From contig NZ_CP107799.1 of NCBI RefSeq assembly GCF_041431135.1, positions 6,758,001 through 6,822,000 on the forward strand: a stretch of 64,000 bases of DNA. The letters are read 5' to 3'. Source of the DNA: Streptomyces sp. NBC_00554 (lineage in GTDB: Bacteria; Actinomycetota; Actinomycetes; Streptomycetales; Streptomycetaceae). A model generated the notes under the pieces. The model ran no database searches and had not been told where the DNA came from. It saw nothing but the letters and a program-made list of their open reading frames with translations. Positions within the stretch are counted from its first letter, which is position 1, and every line of letters starts with the position of its first letter. Below are positions 8,031-16,939 of this stretch, in pieces. The position numbers and the translations under genes are program-made.

Positions 8031-9340
8031 CTCTTGGCCCGCAAAGAGTCCCGCAGCGCGTCCCGCAGCCACGAGTAGGACGCCTTCGGGGTCCGCTCCA
8101 GGGTTCCGTAGTCGACGTGGACGAGGCCGAAGCGGCGCGCGTACCCCTCCGCCCACTCGAAGTTGTCGAGGAGCGACCACACGAAGTAGCCGCGTACGTC
8201 GACGCCCGCCTCCAACGCCCGGTGCAGCGCCCGCACATGACCGTCGAGGAACGTGATCCGCTCCTGGTCGTCGATCCCGTCGTAACTGCAGCCGTTCTCG
8301 GTGATGACCACGGGCGGGAGCCGGTCGCCGTAGCGCTCGCGGAACCCGGTGAGCAGTTCCGTGAGCGCCTCGGGGACCACCGGCCAGCCGAAGTCCGTGA
8401 CCGGGTAGCCTTCCAACTCGCGTACCGAGAAGGGGAGTTCGGCGGGCAGAGTCAGTCCGCTGAACTCGATCTCCGCGCCCTCGGGGGCGCCCACCTTGGT
8501 CGGCTGGTAGTAGTTGATCCCGTACCAGTCCAGCGGCTCCGAGATGATCTTCAGGTCCGACTCGATGTCACCGGGGAGCAGGTCGGCGATGCCGTCGGGG
8601 TAGCGGCCAAGGAGCAGCGGGTCCGCGAACAGGCGGTTGAGGAGCAGGTCGTAGAAGTCGGCGGCCTCCACGTCCTCCGTGCTCTGAGACGCCGCCCAGG
8701 TCGGCCCGTGCGAGTTGGCGATCCCGATGTCGGTGACGCCGGCCGCGCGCAGGGCCCGTACAGCCAGACCGTGGGCAAGGAGCTGGTGGTGGGCCACCGG
8801 CAGGGCGTCGAAGAGCAGCTTCTTGCCGGGTGCGTGTGCGCCCAGTGCGTGGCCCAACAGGGTGTGTTCGGCGGGCTCGTTGAGGGTGATCCACTTGGTG
8901 ACGCGGTCGCCGAGGCGGGCGGCGACGACGGCCGCGTACTCGGCGAAGCGTTCCGCGGTCGAGCGGTTCATCCAGTCGAGGTCGACCGGCAGGTCCCAGT
9001 GGAAGAGGGTCGGTACGGGGCGTACGCCCGCCGCGCACAGTTCGTCGACCAGGCGATCGTAGAAGTCCAGGCCGCCGGGGGAGTTCACCCGGGGCCAGGA
9101 GATGGAGAAGCGGTAGGCGTCCACGCCGAGGTCGCGGAGGAGGGCGACGTCTTCGCGGTAGCGGTGGTAGTGGTCGCAGGCCACTTCGGCTGTGGAGCCG
9201 TCCTTCACGTTTCCCTGTTCGGCGGTGAAGGTGTCCCACACCGAGGGGGCGCGTTTGTCGGTGGCTCCCTCGATCTGGTGGGCCGATGTCGATACGCCCC
9301 AGAGGAAGTTGGGCGGGAATTTCGGGAGGGTCGTCGCCAT
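8027..9340 (-). CDS. GH1 family beta-glucosidase
   Basis: About 437 residues, normal for family GH1. It begins with the family signature FPPNFLWGVSTSAHQIEGA. The acid/base glutamate lies in TLNEPAEH and the nucleophile glutamate in VITENGCSYDG. The C-terminal YFVWSLLDNFEWAEGY motif shapes the sugar subsite. There is no signal peptide, so it acts in the cytoplasm on imported beta-glucosides, in keeping with the coupled MFS gene. ATG 9340 follows AAGGATGATCGCGCGC; an ATG at 9352 is also possible. No LacI-type operator was noticed in the divergent region. Confidence 0.94.
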   Translation of the reverse strand: MATTLPKFPPNFLWGVSTSAHQIEGATDKRAPSVWDTFTAEQGNVKDGSTAEVACDHYHRYREDVALLRDLGVDAYRFSISWPRVNSPGGLDFYDRLVDELCAAGVRPVPTLFHWDLPVDLDWMNRSTAERFAEYAAVVAARLGDRVTKWITLNEPAEHTLLGHALGAHAPGKKLLFDALPVAHHQLLAHGLAVRALRAAGVTDIGIANSHGPTWAASQSTEDVEAADFYDLLLNRLFADPLLLGRYPDGIADLLPGDIESDLKIISEPLDWYGINYYQPTKVGAPEGAEIEFSGLTLPAELPFSVRELEGYPVTDFGWPVVPEALTELLTGFRERYGDRLPPVVITENGCSYDGIDDQERITFLDGHVRALHRALEAGVDVRGYFVWSLLDNFEWAEGYARRFGLVHVDYGTLERTPKASYSWLRDALRDSLRAKR

Positions 9341-9452
9341 GCGCGCGATCATCCTTACCCGCAGTAATGGAAGTCAACGGTGCCGTGTGAACTGGCCGTT
9401 ACAGCGTTCCGGGTGTCGGAGGGAATCGGCCTGACCTACGGCGTGCGAGGGG

Positions 9453-9492
9453 TTGCGGAGGCGAGCTGCATACTGAGTATGATACTCGGTAT
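9453..9492 (+). promoter_or_regulatory. padR promoter with two tandem 11-bp palindromes
   Basis: ATACTGAGTAT (9470-9480) and ATACTCGGTAT (9482-9492) are near-identical palindromic units placed 12 bases apart. A -10-like TATGAT (9478-9483) sits across their junction, with TTGCGG (9453-9458) as a possible -35 and a 19-base spacer. PadR binding here would block the promoter, giving autorepression of the padR-ABC operon. Confidence 0.65.
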
Positions 9493-9514
9493 ATTCCTAC
9501 CGAGGTGGCTGCCC

Positions 9515-10075
9515 ATGAGCGTGCGACATGCGCTGCTGGCCCTGCTCAGCGAGGGCCCGAAGTACGGACTGCAACTGCGCCAGGAGTTCGAGGCCCGGAC
9601 CGGAGAGGTCTGGCCGCTCAACGTGGGTCAGGTCTACACAACGGTCCAGCGCCTGGAGCGTGATGGCATGGTCGTCTCCGACGACACGGAGGAGCCCGGG
9701 CCGCAGAAGAGCTACCGGATCACCGAGGCGGGCGGCGAGGAGCTGCAGGCCTGGCTGGCCACGCCATCCACGGCTGATGTGCCGCCGCGCGACGAGCTGG
9801 TCATCAAGGTGCTGGTCGCGCTGCGGGTGCCGGGAGTGCGGGTGACCGCGATCCTGCAGACGCACCGCAGGCACGTGATCGAGACCATGGCCCGCTACGC
9901 CCGGCTCAAGGAGGGGGCCGGGCCGGACGCCATCGGCCTGTTGCTGGTGGCCGACGCCGAGCTGTTCCGGCTGGAGGCGATCGTGCGCTGGCTGGACGCC
10001 GCCGATGCCCGGCTGCGGCAGCTGGCGCCCGCCGAGTCCGCGGACGCCACTGCCAGGGAGAGGGCGGCCCGATGA
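9515..10075 (+). CDS. PadR family transcriptional regulator
   Basis: About 186 residues. A winged helix at the N terminus (SVRHALLALLSEGPKYGLQLRQEFEARTG...LNVGQVYTTVQRLERDGMV) is followed by a PadR C-terminal coiled-coil/dimer domain. ATG 9515 gives the canonical PadR N terminus; upstream in-frame codons cross the operator and are unlikely to be translated. Its stop overlaps the start of the ABC ATPase by four bases, so regulator and exporter form one operon. The likely role is to repress the exporter until a ligand, often a drug or peptide, releases it. Confidence 0.9.
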   Translation: MSVRHALLALLSEGPKYGLQLRQEFEARTGEVWPLNVGQVYTTVQRLERDGMVVSDDTEEPGPQKSYRITEAGGEELQAWLATPSTADVPPRDELVIKVLVALRVPGVRVTAILQTHRRHVIETMARYARLKEGAGPDAIGLLLVADAELFRLEAIVRWLDAADARLRQLAPAESADATARERAAR

Positions 10076-10788
10076 GTCCGGTGCTCGAACTGCGCGGCAT
10101 CACCAAGGTGTACGGGACGGGGGCGGCCCAGGTGCATGCCCTGACCGGGGTGGACCTCACGGTGCGGGCCGGAGAGATGGTCGCGGTCATGGGCCCTTCC
10201 GGCTCGGGCAAGTCGACGCTGCTGACCATCGCGGGCAGCCTTGAGCAGCCGACCAGCGGCGAGGTGCTGGTCGAGGGGATACCGCTCTCCGGGATGTCGC
10301 GCTCCGAGCAGGCGCGGATGCGCCGCCGCCGCGTCGGCTACGTCTTCCAGGACTTCAACCTGCTGCCAGGACTGACCGCCGCCGAGAACATCACTCTGCC
10401 CCTGGAACTGGACGGCACGCGCGCCAAGGTCGCCGCCGCCGCGGCCCTGCGGGCACTGGAGCAGGTCGGCCTCACCGACCAGGCGGGCCGCTATCCCGAC
10501 GAGCTGTCCGGCGGGCAGCGTCAGCGGGTGGCGATCGCCCGGGCGCTGGTCGGGGAGCGGCGACTGCTGCTGGCCGACGAACCGAGCGGTGCCCTGGACT
10601 CTCGTGCCGGCGAGACCGTCATCAGGCTGCTGCGCAGCGCCTGCAGGCAGGGCGCCGCCGCCGTACTGGCGACCCATGACGCGCAACTCGCCGCGTGGGC
10701 GGACCGGGTGGTGTTCGTCCGCGACGGGGTGGCCATCGACCAGACCGCGCCGCCGGCCGGCCCCGAATCCCTGCTGGCCGAGTCGTGA
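10072..10788 (+). CDS. ABC transporter ATPase, LolD/MacB type
   Basis: 238 residues with Walker A GPSGSGKS, Q-loop in VFQDFNLLPGLTAAENI, signature LSGGQRQRVAIARAL and Walker B LLLADEPSGALD, followed by the switch histidine in ATHDAQLAAWADR. This composition is typical of ATPases that drive FtsX-like mechanotransmission exporters. Coupled by ATGA overlap to padR upstream and by GTGA overlap to the permease downstream. Confidence 0.94.
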   Translation: MSPVLELRGITKVYGTGAAQVHALTGVDLTVRAGEMVAVMGPSGSGKSTLLTIAGSLEQPTSGEVLVEGIPLSGMSRSEQARMRRRRVGYVFQDFNLLPGLTAAENITLPLELDGTRAKVAAAAALRALEQVGLTDQAGRYPDELSGGQRQRVAIARALVGERRLLLADEPSGALDSRAGETVIRLLRSACRQGAAAVLATHDAQLAAWADRVVFVRDGVAIDQTAPPAGPESLLAES

Positions 10789-13202
10789 GCGCCCTCGCCC
10801 CACCCCGGCCGGCGGCCGGGCGCCCCGGAGTGCCCGCGCGCCGGGCGCTGGTCCGCTGGTCGTGGCGGCTGCTGCGCCGCGAGTGGCGCTCCCAGGCCCT
10901 GGTCGCCGTACTGCTCGTCGTGACGGTGACCGCGGCGGTCTGCGGCGCGACGACCATCGCCAATCTGCCGGATCCCGCCGATTCCAGGCTCGGTTCGGCC
11001 GACACCGTCATGACGCTGAACGGGAAGGACCCGCAGGCGGTCGCGTCCGACCTGGCGAAGATCCGCGCAAGCCTCAAGACCGTGGAGGTGATCGGGCACA
11101 GCTCCGAGAAGGCCCCCGGCCTCGGCACACCCGTCGACTACCGCTCGCAGCGGCTCCATGGCCCGTTCGCCGGGGCCCTGCTGGCCATCCACCAGGGCCG
11201 CTATCCCCAGGGGACCGGCGAGGCCGCCATCACCGCCGGTCTGGCACAGCTGCTCGGGCTGCGGCTCGGCGGGACGATCTCGCTGGACGGTCACGCCCGT
11301 GCCGTCGTCGGCATCGCGGAGAACCCGAGTTTCCTGGCCGACCAGTTCGTACTGGTCGATCCGGCCTCGACCCAACCGCAGTCGTTGTCGGTCCTGACCA
11401 AGGGCCCGGTGGGGCCGGGCGGCCTGGGCCTGACCACCGCCAGCCCGACGAGCGGGGGCGCGGGTGACAACAATGACGGAATCGTGGTCGCCACGTTGGT
11501 GCTGGGCTGCGCGATGATCCTGCTGCTGCTCGTCGCGTTCGTGGCCGCCGCCGCGTTCGCGGTGCTGGCCCACCGCAGACTCCGCCAGCTCGGCATGCTC
11601 GCCGCGATCGGCGCGACCGACCGACAGGTACGGCAGGTCATGACCGCCACCGGCCTGCTGATCGGCGTACTCGCCGCCGTCCTCGGAACGATCGGCGGAC
11701 TGGCCCTGTGGCCGCTCGTCGCATCCCGGCTCGAAAGCACGGTCGACCATCGGATCGCGGTGTCGCACATCCCGTGGACGCTGATCGGCGTGCTGCTGGT
11801 GCTGGCGATCGTGACCTCGACCGGGGCGGCGTGGTGGCCGGCCCGGTCCGTGAGCAGGATGCCGGTGACGCTGGCGTTGTCCGGACGGCCGCCGGTCCGG
11901 ACGTCCGCCCACCGGTCCGCGCTGCTGGCCGCGGTGCTGTTCATCGCCGGAGTCGGGGTGCTGGCCTGGGCCGGGAAGACCCGTCCGTGGCCGGTCGCCG
12001 GGGCCACCCTGCTCACCGCGCTGGCCGTCCTGTTCGCCGCCCCGGGCGCGGTCCGGGTGCTGGCGATGACCGGAGCACGGGCACCGATCGCGGTGCGGCT
12101 GGCGCTGCGCGACCTGGCCCGGCACCCGTCCCGGTCCGGTGCGGCGGTCGCGGCGATCAGTCTGGCCCTGGGCGTCCCGGCCGTGCTGGTCATCGTGCTC
12201 ACCGGCTTCCAGTCGACGCCCAGCACCGGCAACCTCAGCGACCGGCAGCTGCTGGTCCAGCTCAGCGAAGCCGACGACGACAACCTGGTCCATACCCATA
12301 CGTCCTCCGAACTGGCCGCCCTCGCCGGCCAGGTGAACCGGCTGGTGCCGGGAGCGACGGTCGTCCCGCTGAAAAAGGCGGTGTCGCCCGACATGCAGAA
12401 GGGCGCCGAACCCGACGGCGTCCCCGCGCAGATGACCGTCTCGGCAGGGACCCCGGGCACCGGCGACGAGAGCAGGGATGTCTCCACCTACGTCGCCTCA
12501 CCGGCCCTGTACCGGCTGCTGGGCACCGATCCCGCCCGGATCGGCGCGGCCACCGACCTCGTCACCACCCGGTCGGACCGCCTGGTGATCCCGCGCGACG
12601 CGCGGGACCCCGCCATCACCCACGTCCAAGGCCCTGCCTACACCTCCATGCCCACCACGCTCATCACCCCGGCGGCCCTCGCCCGGCACGGCTGGACCAC
12701 GATCAGCTCCGGCTGGTTCATCCAGTCGGACCGGCCGCTCACCGGGGCGCAGCAGGCCGCCGCACGGAGCTTCGCGGTGAACAACGGGCTGACCGTCGAG
12801 ATCCGGGACGGCCAGGGCGCCGTCACCAACACCAGGCTGGGCGCCGTGGCCGTCGGCGTCCTGTTCGCGCTCGGCGTCCTGGCGATGACCGTCGGGCTGA
12901 TCCGCAGCGAGGCCGCGGCCGACCTCCGCACGCTCACCGCGACCGGCGCCACCCCGGCGATCCGGCGCATCCTCACGGCCACCACGGCCGGGGCACTGGC
13001 CCTGCTCGGGGTGATCCTCGGGGCCGGCGGCGCGTGCCTGGCCATGGTCGCGATCTACCGGCACGATCTGGCGGTGTTCGGCCGGGTGCCGATCGGCTAC
13101 CCGATCACCGTCGTGGTCGGGACTCCGGTGCTCGCCGTTCTCGCGGGCTGGCTGCTGGCCGCTCGCGAGCCGACGGCCATCGCGCGGCGGATGGGGGAGT
13201 AA
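10785..13202 (+). CDS. ABC transporter permease, FtsX-like
   Basis: About 805 residues. One membrane helix near the N terminus (ALVAVLLVVTVTAAVCGATTIANL) is followed by a large extracytoplasmic domain. Groups of helices of FtsX type recur later: VVATLVLGCAMILLLLVAFVA, the segment around VRQVMTATGLLIGVLAAVLG, and a C-terminal set ending IGYPITVVVGTPVLAVLAGWLLA. Motifs such as RLRQLGMLAAIGATDRQVRQ and ADLRTLTATGATPAIRRILT are duplicated FtsX cytoplasmic loops. The start is GTG 10785, overlapping the ATPase stop. The pair likely exports an antimicrobial or lipid-like compound. Confidence 0.9.
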   Translation: MSALAPPRPAAGRPGVPARRALVRWSWRLLRREWRSQALVAVLLVVTVTAAVCGATTIANLPDPADSRLGSADTVMTLNGKDPQAVASDLAKIRASLKTVEVIGHSSEKAPGLGTPVDYRSQRLHGPFAGALLAIHQGRYPQGTGEAAITAGLAQLLGLRLGGTISLDGHARAVVGIAENPSFLADQFVLVDPASTQPQSLSVLTKGPVGPGGLGLTTASPTSGGAGDNNDGIVVATLVLGCAMILLLLVAFVAAAAFAVLAHRRLRQLGMLAAIGATDRQVRQVMTATGLLIGVLAAVLGTIGGLALWPLVASRLESTVDHRIAVSHIPWTLIGVLLVLAIVTSTGAAWWPARSVSRMPVTLALSGRPPVRTSAHRSALLAAVLFIAGVGVLAWAGKTRPWPVAGATLLTALAVLFAAPGAVRVLAMTGARAPIAVRLALRDLARHPSRSGAAVAAISLALGVPAVLVIVLTGFQSTPSTGNLSDRQLLVQLSEADDDNLVHTHTSSELAALAGQVNRLVPGATVVPLKKAVSPDMQKGAEPDGVPAQMTVSAGTPGTGDESRDVSTYVASPALYRLLGTDPARIGAATDLVTTRSDRLVIPRDARDPAITHVQGPAYTSMPTTLITPAALARHGWTTISSGWFIQSDRPLTGAQQAAARSFAVNNGLTVEIRDGQGAVTNTRLGAVAVGVLFALGVLAMTVGLIRSEAAADLRTLTATGATPAIRRILTATTAGALALLGVILGAGGACLAMVAIYRHDLAVFGRVPIGYPITVVVGTPVLAVLAGWLLAAREPTAIARRMGE

Positions 13203-13338
13203 CAGGCTTGATCACATGACTGGGGGGTTGGCCATGCGCCGTGCGCAGAACGGGTACCCGGCCGCCACTTGACCACCGTGCGGGGGAGAGGCCCGCCCCG
13301 CTGTACCGACCTGTCCGGCCGAACTACCGGGATCCCTT

Positions 13339-13605
13339 CTACGCGCCCTCCTTCAACACCCGCGAGATCAGGCTCCGTTGCTCCTCCGTCAGTCTTGGAT
13401 CGGCCGCGTACACCGTCTTTCCGTCCACCGTGATCTCGTAGCTGAAGCCGTCCGGAACGCCGGTGGGGGCAGCGCCCCGGCCGGCGGCGACCGCCTGCTC
13501 GGCCAGGGTGTGCCACTCGTGGGCATCGGGGCGTCCCGAGGTGTTCACCTCGGCGTGGCGCTCGATGCCTGCGAATCCGCCCGTGCGCCTTACCTGAATA
13601 CGCAT
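13339..13605 (-). CDS. Emfourin-type protealysin inhibitor
   Basis: 88 residues. It opens with MRIQVRRTGGFAGIERHAEV and contains a W-H-x-L-A-E-Q-A helix and a FSYEITVDGKTVYAADPRLTEEQRSLISRVL C-terminal segment. This pattern fits emfourin, the small inhibitor of protealysin-like M4 peptidases, usually encoded beside its target. Here it lies 32 bases downstream of an M4 peptidase on the same strand, presumably in one transcript. No signal peptide, so inhibition would be cytoplasmic. Recognition is from memory of the family. Confidence 0.8.
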   Translation of the reverse strand: MRIQVRRTGGFAGIERHAEVNTSGRPDAHEWHTLAEQAVAAGRGAAPTGVPDGFSYEITVDGKTVYAADPRLTEEQRSLISRVLKEGA

Positions 13606-13637
13606 GGGTCCTGTCTAGTGCGAGTCGGGCCGAGGGG

Positions 13638-14735
13638 CTAGGCGGTGGGTACCCCGACCTGTTCCCACGCCTTCAGGACGGCCTGCAGTTCCTCGCCGTC
13701 GTTGAAGCGGGCGCGGGCCGCGGCGATCGTGAGCTTGGCGAAGTCGGTGAACAGGGCCTGCTGGCCCAGTTCGCCGCCGGTGAGGACGTCGTACCAGATC
13801 TGTCCCGCCCGCTCCCAGGCGTTGCCGCCGAGGGCGGTGGCGGCGAGGTAGAAGGCGTGGTTGGGGATGCCGGAGTTGATGTGGACGCCGCCGTTGTCGC
13901 GGCCGGTGTTCACGAAGTCGTCCATCGTCGCGGGCTGCGGGTCCTTGCCGAGCACGTCGTCGTCGTACGCCGTGCCCGGCTCCTTCATGGAGCGAAGGGC
14001 GGTGCCGGTGACGCGCGGGGCGAGCAGGCCCGCGCCGATCAGCCAGTCGGCCTCGGCGGCGGTCTGGCCGAGTGTGTACTGCTTGATCAGCGAGCCGAAG
14101 ACGTCGGACATCGACTCGTTGAGGGCGCCGGGCTGGCCGAAGTAGGTGAGGTTCGCGGTGTACTGGGTGACGCCGTGGGTCAGCTCGTGGCCGATGACGT
14201 CGACCGGGATGGTGAAGTCGAGGAAGATCTCGCCGTCACCGTCGCCGAACACCATCTGCTCGCCGTTCCAGAAGGCGTTGTTGTAGTTCGCGTCGAAGTG
14301 CACGGTGGCGTCGAGGGGCAGGCCCTCGCCGTTGATCGAGTTGCGCCGGTAGGCGTTCAGGTACAGCTCGAAGGTCGCGCCGAGACCGGCGTACGCGCGG
14401 TTGACCGTGGCGTCCTTGCCGGGCTTGTCGCCCTCGCCGCGGACCTTCTTGCCGGGCAGGTCCTGGCGGTGCCGGGCGTCGTAGATCGTGCGGTGCGGCT
14501 TGTCCTCGGCGGCTTCCTTCGCCGGGGCCACGGTGGGCGCGCCGATGACCGTGGTCAGACGGCGGTGGGTGCGTTCGAGGGCGTCGCGCTCCAGGGTGCG
14601 GCGGGCAGGACCGGCGAGCGCGGGGTCCTCGGCCCGGGCCAGCTTGTCGAGGACGTGGGGCGGCACGATGGTGCAGAAGACAGGCTCGAAGCCTGACGGG
14701 TTGGCGGTCATGTGGGCACATTTGCACTGAGTCAT
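13638..14735 (-). CDS. Protealysin-like M4 metallopeptidase
   Basis: About 365 residues, much shorter than secreted thermolysins. The short N-terminal propeptide carries PVFCTIVPPHVLDKLARAED, a protealysin-type block with a cysteine that may act as a switch. The catalytic helix is VIGHELTHGVTQYTANL with the downstream zinc glutamate in GALNESMSDVFG, and the transition-state histidine lies in GVHINSGIPNHAFYLAA. No Sec signal is visible. ATG 14735 was chosen because the sequence upstream is unrelated; an ATG eight codons inside (14711) is possible. Operonic with the emfourin-type inhibitor gene. Confidence 0.9.
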   Translation of the reverse strand: MTQCKCAHMTANPSGFEPVFCTIVPPHVLDKLARAEDPALAGPARRTLERDALERTHRRLTTVIGAPTVAPAKEAAEDKPHRTIYDARHRQDLPGKKVRGEGDKPGKDATVNRAYAGLGATFELYLNAYRRNSINGEGLPLDATVHFDANYNNAFWNGEQMVFGDGDGEIFLDFTIPVDVIGHELTHGVTQYTANLTYFGQPGALNESMSDVFGSLIKQYTLGQTAAEADWLIGAGLLAPRVTGTALRSMKEPGTAYDDDVLGKDPQPATMDDFVNTGRDNGGVHINSGIPNHAFYLAATALGGNAWERAGQIWYDVLTGGELGQQALFTDFAKLTIAAARARFNDGEELQAVLKAWEQVGVPTA

Positions 14736-14830
14736 GCCTCTGTCACTACCAGCAACCATGATTGGTGAAATGCGGCGATAAGGAACCCCCGGACCGGCCC
14801 TGAAGTGGTATAGCGCACCTTTCGCCCTAT

Positions 14831-14859
14831 TTGTGAGGGCGGTCCCGCATACTGATACG
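14831..14859 (+). promoter_or_regulatory. Candidate leuA leader promoter
   Basis: TTGTGA (14831-14836) and GATACG (14854-14859) are separated by 17 bases and would start transcription about 25 bases before the leader peptide. Assigned by eye. Confidence 0.4.
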
Positions 14860-14889
14860 GGCCCCCGCACCTGGCGCGGCTCGGCTAGC

Positions 14890-14949
14890 ATGCGGAGCAT
14901 CATGCGTTTCGGGCTGCTCCTCCTTAGCTGCCGCGGCGAGGGCCTGTAA
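14890..14949 (+). CDS. leuL: leu operon leader peptide
   Basis: A 19-residue peptide, MRSIMRFGLLLLSCRGEGL, with four consecutive leucine codons (CTG CTC CTC CTT) and a final leucine. It ends 82 bases before leuA. Ribosome stalling at the leucine run when charged leucyl-tRNA is scarce would alter the RNA downstream and raise leuA expression. Leader peptides of this kind are known before actinobacterial leucine genes. The inner ATG at 14902 could also start it. Confidence 0.85.
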   Translation: MRSIMRFGLLLLSCRGEGL

Positions 14950-15031
14950 GTCGAGGCCGACCCCCTCCCCGCGGAGTCTGGCGTTGCGCCGTCGGCCGTC
15001 CTTCCGGACACCTTCGAGGAGCCCACGCATC
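14950..15031 (+). promoter_or_regulatory. leuA attenuator region
   Basis: Between the leader stop and leuA, GGCCGAC (14955-14961) can pair with GTCGGCC (14991-14997), with smaller hairpins such as GTCC-TTCC-GGAC just before the GAGGAG ribosome site. No U-run follows, so control by masking translation is more likely than termination. Structure assigned by eye. Confidence 0.5.
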
Positions 15032-16753
15032 ATGGCGAACCGCCAGCAGTCCACCTCCATGCCGGTCCACAAGTACCGCCCGTACGACCAGGTCGACATC
15101 CCCGACCGTACGTGGCCGGACAACCGGATCACCGTCGCCCCCCGCTGGCTCTCCACCGACCTGCGTGACGGCAACCAGGCCCTGATCGACCCCATGTCGC
15201 CCGCGCGCAAGCGCGAGATGTTCGACCTGCTGGTGAAGATGGGCTACAAGGAGATCGAGGTCGGCTTCCCGGCCTCGGGCCAGACCGACTTCGACTTCGT
15301 GCGCTCGATCATCGAGGAAGAGGGCGCGATCCCGGACGACGTCACGATCTCCGTACTGACCCAGGCCCGCGAGGACCTGATCGAGCGGACCGTGGAGTCC
15401 CTGGTCGGCGCCAAGCGCGCCAACGTCCACCTCTACAACGCCACCGCCCCGGTCTTCCGCCGGGTCGTCTTCCGCGGCTCCAAGGACCAGATCAAGCAGA
15501 TCGCCGTCGACGGCACGCGGCTGGTCATGGAGTACGCCGAGAAGCTGCTGGACGAGCGGACCACCTTCGGCTACCAGTACAGCCCCGAGATCTTCACCGA
15601 CACCGAGCTGGACTTCGCCCTGGAGGTCTGCGAGGCCGTCATGGACGTCTGGCAGCCCGGCCCTGACCGCGAGATCATCCTCAACCTGCCCGCCACGGTG
15701 GAGCGTTCGACCCCCTCCACGCACGCGGACCGCTTCGAGTGGATGAGCCGCAACCTCTCCCGCCGCGAGTACGTGTGCGTCTCCGTGCACCCGCACAACG
15801 ACCGCGGTACGGCCGTCGCGGCGGCCGAGCTGGCGCTGATGGCCGGCGCCGACCGCATCGAAGGCTGCCTGTTCGGGCAGGGCGAGCGCACCGGCAACGT
15901 CGACCTGGTCACCCTGGGCATGAACCTGTTCTCGCAGGGCGTCGACCCGCAGATCGACTTCTCGAACATCGACGAGGTCCGCCGCACCGCCGAGTACTGC
16001 AACCAGATGGAGGTCCACGCACGCCACCCGTACGTCGGCGACCTCGTCTACACCTCCTTCTCCGGCTCCCACCAGGACGCCATCAAGAAGGGCTTCGACG
16101 CCATGGAGGCCGACGCGGCAGCCAAGGGCGTCACCGTCGACGACATCGAGTGGGCGGTCCCGTACCTGCCGATCGACCCGAAGGACGTCGGCCGCTCCTA
16201 CGAGGCGGTCATCCGGGTCAACTCGCAGTCGGGCAAGGGCGGTATCGCGTACGTCCTGAAGAACGAGCACAAGCTGGACCTGCCGCGCCGGATGCAGATC
16301 GAGTTCTCGAAGATCATCCAGGCGAAGACGGACGCCGAGGGCGGCGAGGTCACGCCGAAGGACATCTGGGCGATCTTCCAGGACGAGTACCTGCCGATCT
16401 CCGGGAACCCGTGGGGCCGTATCCAGGTCCGCAACGGCCAGAGCACGACCGACCGCGACGGCATCGACACGCTCACCGTCGAGGCCGAGGTGGACGGCGT
16501 CGAGACGGTTCTGGTCGGCAGCGGCAACGGTCCGATCTCCGCGTTCTTCCAGGCGCTGCAGGGCATCGGCATCGACGCCCGGCTGCTGGACTACCAGGAG
16601 CACACGATGAGCGAGGGCGCCTCCGCGCAGGCCGCCTCGTACATCGAATGCGCCATCGGCGACAAGGTTCTGTGGGGAATCGGGATCGACGCGAATACGA
16701 CACGTGCCTCGCTGAAGGCCGTGGTCTCCGCGGTCAACCGCGCGGCCCGCTGA
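15032..16753 (+). CDS. leuA: 2-isopropylmalate synthase
   Basis: 573 residues, the long actinobacterial form. It condenses acetyl-CoA with 2-oxoisovalerate in the first committed step of leucine synthesis. The catalytic barrel shows STDLRDGNQALIDPM and VSVHPHNDRGTAVAAAE with metal-binding residues. A C-terminal LeuA dimerisation/allosteric domain (DTLTVEAEVDGVETVLVGSGNGPISAFFQAL) gives leucine feedback. ATG 15032 follows GAGGAG; an ATG at 14984 lies in the attenuator region and is rejected. Preceded by leuL and followed by a strong terminator. Confidence 0.97.
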   Translation: MANRQQSTSMPVHKYRPYDQVDIPDRTWPDNRITVAPRWLSTDLRDGNQALIDPMSPARKREMFDLLVKMGYKEIEVGFPASGQTDFDFVRSIIEEEGAIPDDVTISVLTQAREDLIERTVESLVGAKRANVHLYNATAPVFRRVVFRGSKDQIKQIAVDGTRLVMEYAEKLLDERTTFGYQYSPEIFTDTELDFALEVCEAVMDVWQPGPDREIILNLPATVERSTPSTHADRFEWMSRNLSRREYVCVSVHPHNDRGTAVAAAELALMAGADRIEGCLFGQGERTGNVDLVTLGMNLFSQGVDPQIDFSNIDEVRRTAEYCNQMEVHARHPYVGDLVYTSFSGSHQDAIKKGFDAMEADAAAKGVTVDDIEWAVPYLPIDPKDVGRSYEAVIRVNSQSGKGGIAYVLKNEHKLDLPRRMQIEFSKIIQAKTDAEGGEVTPKDIWAIFQDEYLPISGNPWGRIQVRNGQSTTDRDGIDTLTVEAEVDGVETVLVGSGNGPISAFFQALQGIGIDARLLDYQEHTMSEGASAQAASYIECAIGDKVLWGIGIDANTTRASLKAVVSAVNRAAR

Positions 16754-16776
16754 ACCCGTTCACCTGGTTTTTCTTC

Positions 16777-16806
16777 GCCCCGTCCGCCTTTCGAGGCGGG
16801 CGGGGC
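16777..16806 (+). terminator. leuA terminator
   Basis: A 12-base stem with one mismatch (GCCCCGTCCGCC / GGCGGGCGGGGC, loop TTTCGA) stands 24 bases after the leuA stop codon. Confidence 0.7.
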
Positions 16807-16939
16807 CCCGTCGTTTACCGGCCATTCCATGTGCAGGTCACGGGTGGGTCTCGTCCGGGGTACTGACTCCGCATCAACAATGTGGCTAACATCACGCCAG
16901 CGCGGCGATGTTGCCGCGGCGTTACGGAGGTGTGCGCGC

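Noticed and set aside
14924..16603. A 559-codon minus-strand frame opposite leuA
   Set aside because: Repetitive V-D-L-R-D composition and no domains; leuA is certain on the plus strand.
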